Positions 1-8,200 of a stretch of DNA of 9,485 nucleotides are shown here, piece after piece. Where the stretch lies: positions 1,706 to 11,190 of the forward strand of contig JAPPKI010000101.1 of assembly GCA_028820035.1 (NCBI GenBank). The letters run 5' to 3'. A model generated the notes under the pieces. The model was not told where the DNA came from. It searched no databases and saw only the letters and a program-made list of their open reading frames with translations. Origin of the DNA: a bacterium. Its GTDB lineage: Bacteria; Actinomycetota; Acidimicrobiia; Acidimicrobiales; Bin134. The translations under genes were made by a program, and so were the position numbers. Within the stretch, counting starts at the first letter, position 1. The number at the start of each line of letters is the position of its first letter.

Positions 1-947
1 AAGCGATCCGCACCGCCTGCTGGCCGGCCGACCACCGACCAGAGGTCACCGCCGGCCACGTTGCCGCAGGCGTTGAGCATGGGCCCGCCGCTGTTTCCGG
101 GGTTCGCCGACGCGTCGGTCTGGAGGACCTGGCCGAGGACGGGATCGTCCAGCAGGCGCGACACCACCCCTCTTGACACCGCGGGCGTGGACGCCGCATA
201 GAACGGATAGCCGACTGAGTAGATGGCCGATCCGGGAGCGGCAACCGCCAGCCCGCCGAACTCCAGTGCCGCCTGTGGGCCCGTCGGGGTGGACAGCACG
301 GCGATGTCTGCGGCACGGTCGGCAGTCACCACCCGAGCCGAGTGGCTTGCTCCCGAGTGGGTGAGTACCACCGTCTTCTGCCTCCGCACAACGTGCTCGG
401 CGGTCAGCCACCAGGAGCGGTCGGCGGCAGTTCCGATGTGAAAGGCCGTGCCGAGGGATTGCCCGGCCTGGACCTGCCACACTGCCTCCACGGCGTTGGC
501 GGCGTGATCGGCGAAGTCGCAGGAACTCGGGTTGTCAGGCAGCGACGAAGGTCGCCCGTCGGTGCAGCCGCCGGGAACCACACTGGCGTCGACGCCGAAC
601 CGGCAGCGGTAGGTGTTCAAGAGCGATTCTTGCGACAAGATGAGCCGATCTCTTTGGGCTATCGCCGTCCAGGTGGGTGTGCCCGAATAAGGTGCCTGCG
701 GCGCTGCGGCCACTGCGGGCACACCGTTCGCACAGCCGCCGGGAACCACGATGGTGTCGATGTTGAATCGGCAGCGGTAGGCGTTCAACAACGACTCCTG
801 GGCCGAGATGAGACCGTCGCGCTCGGCAATGTCCTGCCGGGTGGGCTGGATGCCCTGAGCCGACACCCCGCTCGGCGCCCACGCGGCGCCCAGCGCCAGC
901 GCCAATACCGCAATGAGCACAGTTCGGAGCAGTGAGGCCGCCGACAC
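1..947 (-). CDS. Secreted trypsin-like serine protease with two N-terminal Cys repeats (C-terminus off window)
   Basis: The frame is open from the left edge up to a stop at 990-992. It encodes a chymotrypsin-fold (S1-type) protease with a complete catalytic triad in the usual order: His185 in WLTAEHVV, Asp214 in AADIAVL, and Ser286 in NPGNSGGP. The GTG at 945-947 is the preferred start because it yields a good Sec signal peptide: an Arg-containing n-region, a Leu/Ala/Val core at about residues 9-24 and a VSA cleavage site near residue 30. A GTG at 918-920 is also possible, and neither has a clear Shine-Dalgarno. Residues 36-75 and 93-131 are two copies of a module ending YRCRF...VVPGGC, joined by a Pro/Ala linker. 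At least 315 codons are visible and the last part of the protease domain is missing. The role, probably extracellular or periplasm-like proteolysis, is inferred. It is divergent from the other genes and probably unrelated to them. Confidence 0.88.
   Translation of the reverse strand, partial: MSAASLLRTVLIAVLALALGAAWAPSGVSAQGIQPTRQDIAERDGLISAQESLLNAYRCRFNIDTIVVPGGCANGVPAVAAAPQAPYSGTPTWTAIAQRDRLILSQESLLNTYRCRFGVDASVVPGGCTDGRPSSLPDNPSSCDFADHAANAVEAVWQVQAGQSLGTAFHIGTAADRSWWLTAEHVVRRQKTVVLTHSGASHSARVVTADRAADIAVLSTPTGPQAALEFGGLAVAAPGSAIYSVGYPFYAASTPAVSRGVVSRLLDDPVLGQVLQTDASANPGNSGGPMLNACGNVAGGDLWSVVGRPAGGADR
565..632 (-). repeat. Intragenic repeat copy 2 (encodes second YRCRF-PGGC module)
   Basis: This is the second copy of the module. 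It encodes SQESLLNTYRCRF and VVPGGC, with Cys at residues 115 and 128. Each copy carries the same pair of cysteines 13 residues apart, so a disulfide within each module is plausible outside the cell, though this is inferred. Confidence 0.8.
733..800 (-). repeat. Intragenic repeat copy 1 (encodes first YRCRF-PGGC module)
   Basis: This is the N-terminal copy of a repeat within the protease gene. It matches the stretch 168 bp (56 codons) to the left at both DNA and protein level. The encoded segment contains AQESLLNAYRCRF and VVPGGC, with Cys at residues 59 and 72. The strong DNA match and the in-frame spacing point to duplication of a small extracellular module. Confidence 0.8.
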
Positions 948-1069
948 AGAAGGTGAGAATACTGCCTTCTGCCCAGGCAGTTTCGGGATTCACCACTCTG
1001 CAAACATGGGAGTTTTGGGCTAGCAATTGTGGGAAAGTCCATGTCGAGACACCGCTAGGGTGCGATTTG
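948..1069. promoter_or_regulatory. Divergent intergenic region between protease and methylase genes
   Basis: These 122 bases separate a minus-strand and a plus-strand gene, so at least two promoters should lie here. I could not assign convincing -35/-10 pairs on either strand. The only strong structure is the inverted repeat at 961-981. An AT-richer patch at about 1013-1030 (TTTTGGGC followed by AGCAATTGT) could hold the methylase promoter. Confidence 0.45.
961..981. promoter_or_regulatory. Perfect 7-bp inverted repeat, candidate operator or 5' UTR hairpin
   Basis: ACTGCCT at 961-967 and AGGCAGT at 975-981 are exact inverted arms around the 7-base spacer TCTGCCC. The repeat lies 14 bases upstream of the preferred protease start and about 90 bases upstream of the methylase start. 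It could be a repressor site or a hairpin in the protease leader. No T-run follows it on either strand, so a terminator is unlikely. Confidence 0.5.
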
Positions 1070-2137
1070 ATGGCTGAGCAGGAGTTCCGGCGGAAGTTGG
1101 TTGAGGTGGCGTTGCCGCTGGACGCCATCAATGCGGCGGCGGCTCGGGAGAAGTCGATCCGCCATGGGCACCCGTCGACTTTGCATTTGTGGTGGGCCCG
1201 GCGGCCGTTGGCTGCCTGTCGGGCGGTGTTGTTCGCGTCGTTGGTGGATGATCCGTCGGCCCGGCCCGATTTGTTTCCGACTCAGGAGGCTCAGAGCGCG
1301 GAGCGCGAGCGCCTGTTCGGGCTTGTTGAGGAGTTGGTGTTGTGGGAGAACAGCAACGACGCCGAGGTGCTGGGCCGGGCCCGGGCCGAGATCGCGAAAT
1401 CGTGCGACGGCGATCTGCCAGCGGTGTTGGATCCCTTCGCCGGCGGTGGGAGCATCCCGCTGGAGGCACAGCGGTTGGGTTTGGAGGCCCACGCCGGCGA
1501 TTTGAATCCGGTGGCGGTGTTGATCAACAAGGCGCTGATTGAGATTCCGCCCCGGTTCGCGGGGTGTGCGCCGGTGAATCCCGAAGCGCGGGTGGCGGCG
1601 GGTTTGGGCTCGTGGGCTGGCGCGCAGGGCCTGGCCGCCGACGTGAAGTATTACGGCGGCTGGATGCGCGACCGGGCCGAGGCGAGCATCGGCCATCTCT
1701 ACCCCGAGATCGAACTTTCTGCCGACTACGGCGGTGGCACGGCGACGGTGATCGCCTGGCTGTGGACCCGTACGGCGACATGCCCGAATCCGGTGTGCGC
1801 GGGGGAGGCGCCTTTGGCGTCAAGTTGGCAGCTGTCGAAGAAGAAGGGGCGGGAGGTGTGGGTTGAGCCGGTGGTGGACCAAGCAGCCCGAACGATCCGC
1901 TACGAGATCGGCACCGGTACCAAAGGCCCGCCCGACGCCCCCAAGCAGGGCCGCGCCCAGTTCCGCTGCGTGTACTGCTCGTCGCCCATACCCACAGACC
2001 ACGTGAAAGCCCAAGCCCAAAACGGGGTTGGGCACCCAGCTGATGGCCGTCGTCGCCCAGGGCGACCGCCAGCGCCTCTACCTGCCCCCGAACCCCGATC
2101 ACGAACACCTCGCCCTCAACACCCCGCCACCCTCTAA
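1070..2137 (+). CDS. 5' part of the split methylase: DUF1156, SAM-binding loop and Zn-ribbon
   Basis: This frame carries the SAM-binding half and all four Zn-ribbon cysteines. Family-like sequence stops at about 2026. After that the frame reads only a Pro/Arg-rich tail of some 36 residues to the stop at 2135-2137, which is typical of out-of-frame reading in GC-rich DNA. A product from this frame alone would lack the catalytic DPPYY motif and should not methylate. The start has at best a weak GGG-containing ribosome site at 1057-1060. Confidence 0.75.
   Translation: MAEQEFRRKLVEVALPLDAINAAAAREKSIRHGHPSTLHLWWARRPLAACRAVLFASLVDDPSARPDLFPTQEAQSAERERLFGLVEELVLWENSNDAEVLGRARAEIAKSCDGDLPAVLDPFAGGGSIPLEAQRLGLEAHAGDLNPVAVLINKALIEIPPRFAGCAPVNPEARVAAGLGSWAGAQGLAADVKYYGGWMRDRAEASIGHLYPEIELSADYGGGTATVIAWLWTRTATCPNPVCAGEAPLASSWQLSKKKGREVWVEPVVDQAARTIRYEIGTGTKGPPDAPKQGRAQFRCVYCSSPIPTDHVKAQAQNGVGHPADGRRRPGRPPAPLPAPEPRSRTPRPQHPATL
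2007..2137 (+). other. Frame-disruption interval in the methylase gene
   Basis: The downstream frame is closed by a TGA at 2004-2006 and the upstream frame ends at 2135-2137, so the switch must lie between them. The protein evidence places it at the four-G run 2024-2027: reading AAC GGG, skipping one G, then TTG GGC ACC CAG restores the family sequence (GTQLMAVV). Either one base gained or two bases lost would explain it. It does not resemble a canonical -1 slippery heptamer and needs the opposite shift. Confidence 0.75.
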
Positions 2138-3848
2138 CCCTCCCACCGGGCGGCTACCCGACGAGGCGCTGGGGTTTCGGGTCCAGCGCTACGGCATGGG
2201 GGAGTGGGCCGATTTGTTCATGCCCCGCCAGCTCACCGCTCTCTGCGAGTTCAGCGGCCTGGTGGACGAGGCCCGCCAGCAGGCTCTGGCCGACGCTTTG
2301 GCCGCCGGTATGGACGACGACCCAACGCCGCTGCGCGACGGAGGCACCGGCGCGCACGCCTACGCCGAAGCCGTCAGCGTCTATTTGACGTTCGCGGTGT
2401 CCAAATGCGCCGACTACTGGTCCAGCCTCTGCTCTTGGCATGTTGCTCGCACCATGATTCGCAGCACGTTCGCCCGTCAGGCTCTGCCGATGAACTGGGA
2501 TTTCGCGGAGGCGAACCCGCTCTCTGATTCAACGGGAAACTGGCTTGCCATGGTCGATTGGACCCATAAAGCACTCGCCCAGACCCCGGCGCAGGGGGTG
2601 GGGATAGCGGTGCAGCGAGATGCCGCAGCTTCGGGGCCTTCGCAGGTGATGGTGTCGTGCGATCCGCCGTATTACGACAACATCGGCTACGCCGATCTGT
2701 CGGACTTCTTCTACGTGTGGCTGCGTCAGAGCCTGGGCGGGGTGTTCCCGGATGTGTGCTCGACGCTGCTGGCACCCAAAGCCCAGGAGCTGATCGCGGC
2801 CCCCTACCGGCACGAAGGCGACAAAGGGCAGGCTGAGAGGTTCTTCGAGGACGGTCTGGTAAAGGTGTTCACTAAGCTGAGCGAGGCTCAGGACCAGCGG
2901 TTCCCGATGAGCGTGTTCTACGCGTTCAAGCAGGCCGAAACCTCTGGCGACGGCGACACGGCCTCGACTGGGTGGGAGACCTTTCTGGAGGGGCTGATCG
3001 GCGCAGGGGTGCAGATCACCGGCACCTGGCCCGTGCGCACCGAATTGGCCAACCGGATGCGCTCTCAGGCCAGCAACGCGCTGGCGTCGTCGATCGTTTT
3101 GGTGTGCCGGCCCCGCCCCGATAGCGCGCCGCTGGCCTCGCGGCGGGAGTTCTTAGACCGCCTCGCTGTTGAGCTGCCCGATGCGCTTGCCCACCTCAGA
3201 GGTGTCAACATCGCGCCGGTGGACCTGGCCCAGGCCGCCATCGGCCCGGGCATGGCCATCTACTCCCGGTACTCGAGAGTGATCGAAGCCGACGGAACCC
3301 CCATGGGTGTGCGCGACGCGCTGGCCGCCATCAACGCCGTGCTTGACGAGACCTTGGAGAGCTCGGAGACCGACCTCGACGCCGACACCCGCTGGGCGCT
3401 CACCTGGTATGCCCAGCACGGCTTCGATCCGGGCGACTACGGGCAGGCCGAGCAGCTCTCCAAATCCCGCAACACCTCTGTAGAAGGCCTCGTACAAGCC
3501 GGCATCGCCGAATCCAGAGCAGGCAAGGTCCGCCTTTTGGCCCGACACGAGCTCGACGAGAACTGGAGTCCCGCAGGCGACGACCGGCTCACCGCATGGG
3601 AAGCCGTCAACCACCTCGCCCACGCCCTCGAAACCGGCGGCGAGCAGCCCGCCGCCGGCCTTTTGCACCAACTCAGCGGCCTAGATGATGCCGCCCGCGA
3701 CCTCGCCTACCGCCTCCACCACATCTCAGAACGCAACAACAGGGCCTCCGACGCCCTCGCCTATAACAGCCTCATCCAAGCCTGGCCCGAACTCGCCCGC
3801 CTCGCCCACAAACCCCCGACCGGACAAACCGACCTCGGCCTCACCTGA
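2028..3848 (+). CDS. 3' part of the split methylase: catalytic DPPYY half and DUF1156-family C-terminus
   Basis: The frame is 606 codons long and begins with family sequence at once (TTG at 2028, then GTQLMAVVAQGDR), so it is an internal piece rather than a natural start. It contains ALGFRVQRYGMGEWADLF, the methylase motif DPPYYDNIGYADLSDFFYVW with Asp at 2661-2663, and the helical C-terminal segment ARDLAYRLHHISE. Re-initiation at the TTG, which overlaps the upstream frame, could in principle make a second polypeptide. The two halves might then assemble, but no good ribosome site was seen. Confidence 0.75.
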   Translation: MGTQLMAVVAQGDRQRLYLPPNPDHEHLALNTPPPSNPPTGRLPDEALGFRVQRYGMGEWADLFMPRQLTALCEFSGLVDEARQQALADALAAGMDDDPTPLRDGGTGAHAYAEAVSVYLTFAVSKCADYWSSLCSWHVARTMIRSTFARQALPMNWDFAEANPLSDSTGNWLAMVDWTHKALAQTPAQGVGIAVQRDAAASGPSQVMVSCDPPYYDNIGYADLSDFFYVWLRQSLGGVFPDVCSTLLAPKAQELIAAPYRHEGDKGQAERFFEDGLVKVFTKLSEAQDQRFPMSVFYAFKQAETSGDGDTASTGWETFLEGLIGAGVQITGTWPVRTELANRMRSQASNALASSIVLVCRPRPDSAPLASRREFLDRLAVELPDALAHLRGVNIAPVDLAQAAIGPGMAIYSRYSRVIEADGTPMGVRDALAAINAVLDETLESSETDLDADTRWALTWYAQHGFDPGDYGQAEQLSKSRNTSVEGLVQAGIAESRAGKVRLLARHELDENWSPAGDDRLTAWEAVNHLAHALETGGEQPAAGLLHQLSGLDDAARDLAYRLHHISERNNRASDALAYNSLIQAWPELARLAHKPPTGQTDLGLT

Positions 3849-3879
3849 CGCTCACCTCTGTGCATAACAAATTATTCTC

Positions 3880-3906
3880 TTGAGCAATTCTGCTCATCTA
3901 CATAAT
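3880..3906 (+). promoter_or_regulatory. Candidate promoter for the ATPase pair
   Basis: TTGAGC (3880-3885) resembles a -35 box and CATAAT (3901-3906) matches five of six -10 consensus bases, with a 15-base spacer that is slightly short. The surrounding 3866-3910 stretch is clearly AT-rich against the GC-rich background. Transcription would start near 3913, leaving a leader of about 15 bases without an obvious Shine-Dalgarno, so translation may be nearly leaderless. This suggests that the pair downstream is expressed separately from the methylase. Confidence 0.5.
3881..3896. promoter_or_regulatory. Perfect palindromic operator candidate TGAGCA-ATTC-TGCTCA
   Basis: Exact 6-bp arms (3881-3886 and 3891-3896) flank a 4-base centre and lie between the proposed -35 and -10 boxes, where a bound dimeric repressor would block RNA polymerase. 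It could instead act as a weak hairpin at the methylase 3' end, but no T-run follows. No regulator gene lies in the window. Confidence 0.5.
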
Positions 3907-3927
3907 AAAGTGGGCTAAGCTGGCTGA

Positions 3928-5226
3928 ATGGCCGAGTTTCACCGGGCCCAGGTGAGTGCTCTCATTCAGAGGCTGTCGGAGCGGCCTGAGTTCATAGTTG
4001 CGGTTTTCGGCCCCCGCCAGACCGGAAAGACGACGGCGGTGCTTCAAGCAGTTTCAGCTATCGAGCGGGAATTCCTCTATGAAGCGATGGAGCCCTCGTA
4101 TAGCAGAGCAGAGCCGAGGCCACTTACGTTGGATGGCAAGCCTCTAACCTTGGATGGCAAGCGCCTTGTACTGGATTCGGGCGTCGGTGCCTCTGCGGGG
4201 TCCCAGCCCGACGCCCGCCACCTCACCGAAATCTGGCAGTACTGCCATCATCAGGCCATGCGCTCGCCCAGTGGTTTCGTGCTTGTTCTGGATGAGATTC
4301 AGCGGGTCGATGGATGGTCGGAGGTGGTGAAGGGGCTCTGGGATGCCGACCGCAGAGATGGCTGTCCTCTGCATGTGGTGATCCTCGGGTCGGCGCCGCT
4401 GCTGATGCAGGAGGGTTTGCACGAGAGCCTGGCCGGGCGGTTCGAGCCCATCCGCTTTCCGCACTGGTCGTTTGCCGAGATGTCGGAGGCGTTCGGCCTC
4501 AGCCTGGAAGAGTACGTCTACTTCGGCGGCTACCCAGGCGCCGCCGCGAGGATCAGCGATCCCGAGCGATGGGGCGAGTATGTGCGCAGCGCTCTTATCG
4601 GACCCGCTGTGGAGCGCGATGTGCTGTCGATGGTCAGGGTGGACAAGCCCGAGTTGCTCAAGCGACTCTTCGATCTCGGGGCGCGCTACTCCGGCCAGCA
4701 GGTCTCGTACAACAAGTTGCTGGGTCATCTCCAAGAGGCGGGCAACACAACCACCCTCACCCGGTACTTGGAGCTTCTCGCCCGGGTGGGCATGATCGCC
4801 GGATTGCCGAAGCTGACCAATCGCCCGGCGTCGGCCAAAGCGCCCACTCCGAAGTTGAACGTGCTCAACACCGCCCTCATGTCGGCGGTCGGCGGCTACA
4901 GCTTCGATGAGGCCCGAGCCGACCGCTCCCACTGGGGCAGGCTGGTGGAGAGCAGCGTGGGCGCTCACCTGTTGAACGCTGTTTCGTCGAGGACCGAGGT
5001 CAAATACTGGCGCGACAAGGGGCACGAGGTGGATTTCGTGCTCCAGCGAGGGCCGCACCTCGTCGGCGTCGAGGTCAAGAGCGGTCAAGCCCCCGTTGCC
5101 ACAAGGGGACTGGAAGAGTTCGAAGGCCGTTTCGGACCAGTCAACACCGTTGTGGTTGGAGATACTGGTGTGCCTCTCCACGAGTTCCTGACTCTTCCCC
5201 CCGACCACTGGTTCGATTCCCCATGA
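3928..5226 (+). CDS. AAA_14/DUF4143-type ATPase with PD-(D/E)XK-like C-terminus
   Basis: A 432-residue protein of the common prokaryotic AAA_14 plus DUF4143 family. Visible parts are the Walker A GPRQTGKT (residues 28-35), Walker B VLVLDE ending D122-E123, the sensor-like ILGSAPLLM from residue 152, the family segment SLAGRFEPIRFPHWSF, a central DUF4143 helical region, and a C-terminal nuclease-like core with D369 in EVDFVL and E382-V-K384 in GVEVKSG. The family's function is poorly known, and many members occur in variable genomic regions and defence islands. The ATG at 3928 is the first start after the AT-rich gap and places Walker A at the normal distance. The stop overlaps the next start by 4 bases (ATGA), so translation of the two is probably coupled. 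An unusual insert at residues 65-85 carries a heptapeptide repeat. Assignment to the family is firm; a defence role is inferred from context. Confidence 0.88.
   Translation: MAEFHRAQVSALIQRLSERPEFIVAVFGPRQTGKTTAVLQAVSAIEREFLYEAMEPSYSRAEPRPLTLDGKPLTLDGKRLVLDSGVGASAGSQPDARHLTEIWQYCHHQAMRSPSGFVLVLDEIQRVDGWSEVVKGLWDADRRDGCPLHVVILGSAPLLMQEGLHESLAGRFEPIRFPHWSFAEMSEAFGLSLEEYVYFGGYPGAAARISDPERWGEYVRSALIGPAVERDVLSMVRVDKPELLKRLFDLGARYSGQQVSYNKLLGHLQEAGNTTTLTRYLELLARVGMIAGLPKLTNRPASAKAPTPKLNVLNTALMSAVGGYSFDEARADRSHWGRLVESSVGAHLLNAVSSRTEVKYWRDKGHEVDFVLQRGPHLVGVEVKSGQAPVATRGLEEFEGRFGPVNTVVVGDTGVPLHEFLTLPPDHWFDSP
4120..4182 (+). repeat. 21-bp tandem repeat in the ATPase gene (heptapeptide units)
   Basis: Two near-identical 21-bp units (4120-4140 and 4141-4161, both ending TTGGATGGCAAG) and a decayed third (4162-4182) encode PLTLDGK, PLTLDGK and RLVLDSG. 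The repeat lies between Walker A and Walker B (residues 65-85). Because the unit is a multiple of three, copy number can change by slippage without breaking the frame. Confidence 0.85.
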
Positions 5227-8200
5227 GCCTCTACGTGCTCCGCACTTGTACTGAAGTCGGTGCTGCCGACGCCTCGATGCTGCTGGAGAGCTTTCGAGAT
5301 CGGTCTGCCTATGTGCTGCTTGGCGACCCCGGCTCAGGAAAGACCACCGAGTTCATGCGGGAGCAAGCGGCACTGCGCGATACCGCGGTCCACATGCGCG
5401 CTCGCGACTTCATTGCGTTGTCGGTGGACGCCCATCCTGAGTGGCGGGACAGGATCCTCTTCATCGACGGTCTCGACGAGATGCGGGCCGGAGCCACCGA
5501 TATGCGGTCCTCTTTGGATGAGGTCCGCAGCCGGCTCGACCAGCTTGGACGACCGAGTTTCCGCCTCTCGTGCCGAGAGGCTGATTGGCTCGGCGACAAC
5601 GATCTCCAAAGCTTGGAGGCCGTATCCCCTGACTCGCAGATCGCCATTCTGCGACTCGATCCCCTCAGCGACGCCGACATCGCGGAGTTGCTGAGCAAGC
5701 ATCCGGTTCCCAACGGCGCCCAAGAGTTCATAGACGAAGCCGAGCAGCTAGGTCTCCGCGGTCTGCTCAACAACCCGCAAACGCTGACGCTGTTGGCCGA
5801 CGCAGTGGCGCACTGTGGCGAGTGGCCGGAAAGCCGCCTGGAGACCTTTGAGATTGCCTGTCGGCAAATGGCCGCAGAGCACAACGAAGAGCATCGCATT
5901 GGCGCAGGAGTCTCAACCGAAGACGCTGTGTTGGACGCAGCCGGCTACCTGTGCGCCCTGAACCTGATCGCTGATGTTCCTAGGTTCTCGACTTTCCCCA
6001 GCGCAGACCACCACTCGATGGTTCCGGTTCACTCGCTAAAGGAGATGCCTGCTCTGCCGCCAAGAGAAGTCGTGGAGCGGGTGCTGAAGACAAGACTGTT
6101 CGTCGCGGCGAGCGAAAGCGGACACGCCCCTGCCCACCGCCACCTGGCCGAATTCCTAGCCGGTCGCTACCTCGCCAAGCTGATCGGCAATGGGCTGCCG
6201 CCCTCAAGAGTGGTGGCGATACTGACCAGGCCGACTGACGGGCGAGTCGTTACTACCCTGCGGGGCCTGTCCGCCTGGCTTGCGGCCCATTCCCCCAACG
6301 CACGGGGTCTGCTGATCGACGCCGACCCCGTCGGAGTCGGCCTGTACGGGGACATTGGCAGTTTCTCCGCCGACGAGAAGAAGCGCTTGCTGGAATCCCT
6401 GGGCCGTTTCGCCGCCCTTGGACCGCTGCTCGGCCACGAGCAGCGCGACGGGCGCGTTGATGACTTCCGAGACACCACCGCCTCGGCCTTCCGCTCGCTC
6501 CTATCGGCAGACACGGCGGCAGCCGTAAGGGATCTGCTCGCCGACCCCAACCCGGCAGACGACAAACACCGGATCGTGGAGTTCATTTTGACTGTTCTCG
6601 CAGCGGCCGAAAGTTCCAGCTTGCACTTGCTGGACGATCTCGAGACAGACATAGAGGCGATTGTGCGCAAGCCCCAGCAGCCCCCCTTCACAAGGCAGTT
6701 GGCGTTGGACGTGTGCCTTCGCCTTTCCACCGAACGCGACCCCCAAGCCCGCTCTGCGCTCAGACTGCTCGGCGACATTCGTACGAGAGCAGTGTCTGAT
6801 CCCGACGATGACCTGTGCGGAACCCTGTTGCGATATTTGTATCCGGCCCACCTACCTCCATCGCAGATTTGGGGCTATGTCCGTCCCCCGAATCGGTCCA
6901 ACTACGGCGGACGCTTCTTGCGCTTCTGGGATTACGACATTTTGGACCAGTCCAACCATGAACACGTTGCGGAACTGCTGGATTCCCTGTGTGAAGACGC
7001 GCCGCAAATCAATGCTGATCTAGAGCAATCCGGTTTCGGCGGTCTGCTCCTTCAGTTGCTGGGCCGGGGGTTGGAGGCGTGGGGAGACGAGCTTGAGCCG
7101 TTCCGCCTGTTCGACTGGCTGAGCTCGCCGAGTCGTTCGCTTACCGCTAGACCGCCGCGAGCATGGTTCTCCCCCGACATTGAGGTGGCAGAGCGGATTA
7201 AGGAGTGGCTGGAAGCCCGGCCCGAGGTCCAGAAATCCGTTTTCTTGACTTGGGTCAGACGAAACGAAGCCAACCAGCGGTATGAGCTGTTCCAGTACTG
7301 GCGCTGCAACGCCTTGCATCGGAGCAAGCCTCCCGCCGATTTCGGTCTTTGGTGCCTCGACGCGGCGCTTGAATTGGCAGATTCCGAGCCGTTCGTCTCC
7401 AAAGAGCTGCTCACGCAGGCATACCGCTCGCTGGATGACTCCACCATTAGCGAAGGCCTCACGCTTGGGGACTTGGAATATCGGACGCGGGGCGACGACA
7501 GGCTGGCTGCCGCGTTTGAGGTACTGCGCAAACCTCCAACTCCCAAGAAAGAGCATCTGGAGTGGGAGCAAGAGCAGCAAGAACGCATGGCCGAATACGA
7601 CCGAAGCAGGCGCCAGCAGCAGTCCGAATGGGCGAAGTTGGTGCATGAGCGTGAAGCCGAGCTGAAAGAAAACCGTGCCGCTCCGCAATTGCTGGACACT
7701 CTGGCCGGGGTCTACTTCGCCCTGTACATCGAAGTCGACCAGCAGGCGCTGCCACGGGACCGCGTCAGGGAATTTCTAGGAGGCGATGCCCAGTTGGCCG
7801 ATCTGGTCCTCCCCGCTCTGCGCGAGGCAGCGTTCCGAGACGACCTCCCCGAGGCCGACGAGACAATTTCGCTTCACTCCGAGTCCCGCCGTCACTTCCT
7901 TGCCTACCCCGTATTGGCCAGCCTCGACTTGCTCCAGGCTGAGTCGCCGTCGCGCTTGGACGATCTCAGCGACCCCCAGAGGCGCAAGATCCTCGCCATC
8001 CGCTACTGCGTTCCTGACACTTTTTGCCATGAGGCGACCGCCCCCTGCCACGATCGCTGGCAGCGACAGGATCCCGATCTGGTGTTCGATGTGCTCTACC
8101 GGTGCGCTGTTGCCGCGCTCAAGGCCGGAGACGAGAATCCGCCCGGTCTCTACGATCTCGACAGAGTTGCTGGTAAGGCCAATCGGGTAAGTGACACCAG

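Larger units (their letters stand above)
1070..3848 (+). pseudogene. DUF1156/COG1743 Zn-ribbon DNA methylase, disrupted by a frameshift
   Basis: Together the two frames give about 925 residues, a normal length for this family of predicted SAM-dependent DNA methylases. The order of parts is an N-terminal DUF1156 segment (residues 1-65, with REKSIRHGHPSTLHLWWARR), the SAM-binding loop D121-PFAGGG, acidic D144 in GDLNP, a Zn-ribbon (C238/C243 and C300/C303), then the catalytic DPPYY at about residue 531 of the joined protein. The ATG at 1070 is chosen because family similarity begins immediately after it; the upstream reading to 932 is unlike the family. The frame changes from the 1070 frame to the 2028 frame, a net +1 (or -2) shift. 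If real, the full enzyme is not made by ordinary translation. Such methylases usually sit in defence islands and are thought to mark host DNA, but the methylated base and site cannot be read here. The other partners often seen with this family (DUF499 ATPase, PLD-type helicase) are absent from the window. Confidence 0.82.

Noticed and set aside
46..480. 144-codon minus-strand frame with Arg/Gly-rich sequence
   Set aside because: It lies in another frame of the protease gene, which has a full catalytic triad. The composition is typical of a GC-rich shadow frame.
932..1069. N-terminal extension of the methylase reading frame from an ATG at 932
   Set aside because: The extension overlaps the protease signal-peptide region and does not look like the DUF1156 family, whose similarity begins right after the ATG at 1070.
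2010..2030. Programmed ribosomal frameshift signal in the methylase
   Set aside because: The needed shift is +1 (or -2), no canonical slippery heptamer is present in the right phase, and I saw no supporting structure. An indel is the simpler explanation.
3840..3857. Direct repeat CTCACCT-gacg-CTCACCT at the methylase stop
   Set aside because: It is only 7 bp, partly coding, and could easily arise by chance. It does not look like an attachment site because no integrase or second copy is present.
3881..3896. Rho-independent terminator after the methylase
   Set aside because: The stem is short and AT-balanced and has no following T-run; its placement inside a promoter-like region fits an operator better.
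4144..5208. 354-codon open frame on the minus strand
   Set aside because: It is antisense to the DUF4143 ATPase, which has clear family motifs over the same stretch. The antisense product shows no recognisable motif.
7020..7699. Two overlapping minus-strand frames of more than 200 codons
   Set aside because: Both are antisense to the large NTPase gene, with no motif and no ribosome site. Long antisense frames are expected in GC-rich coding DNA.
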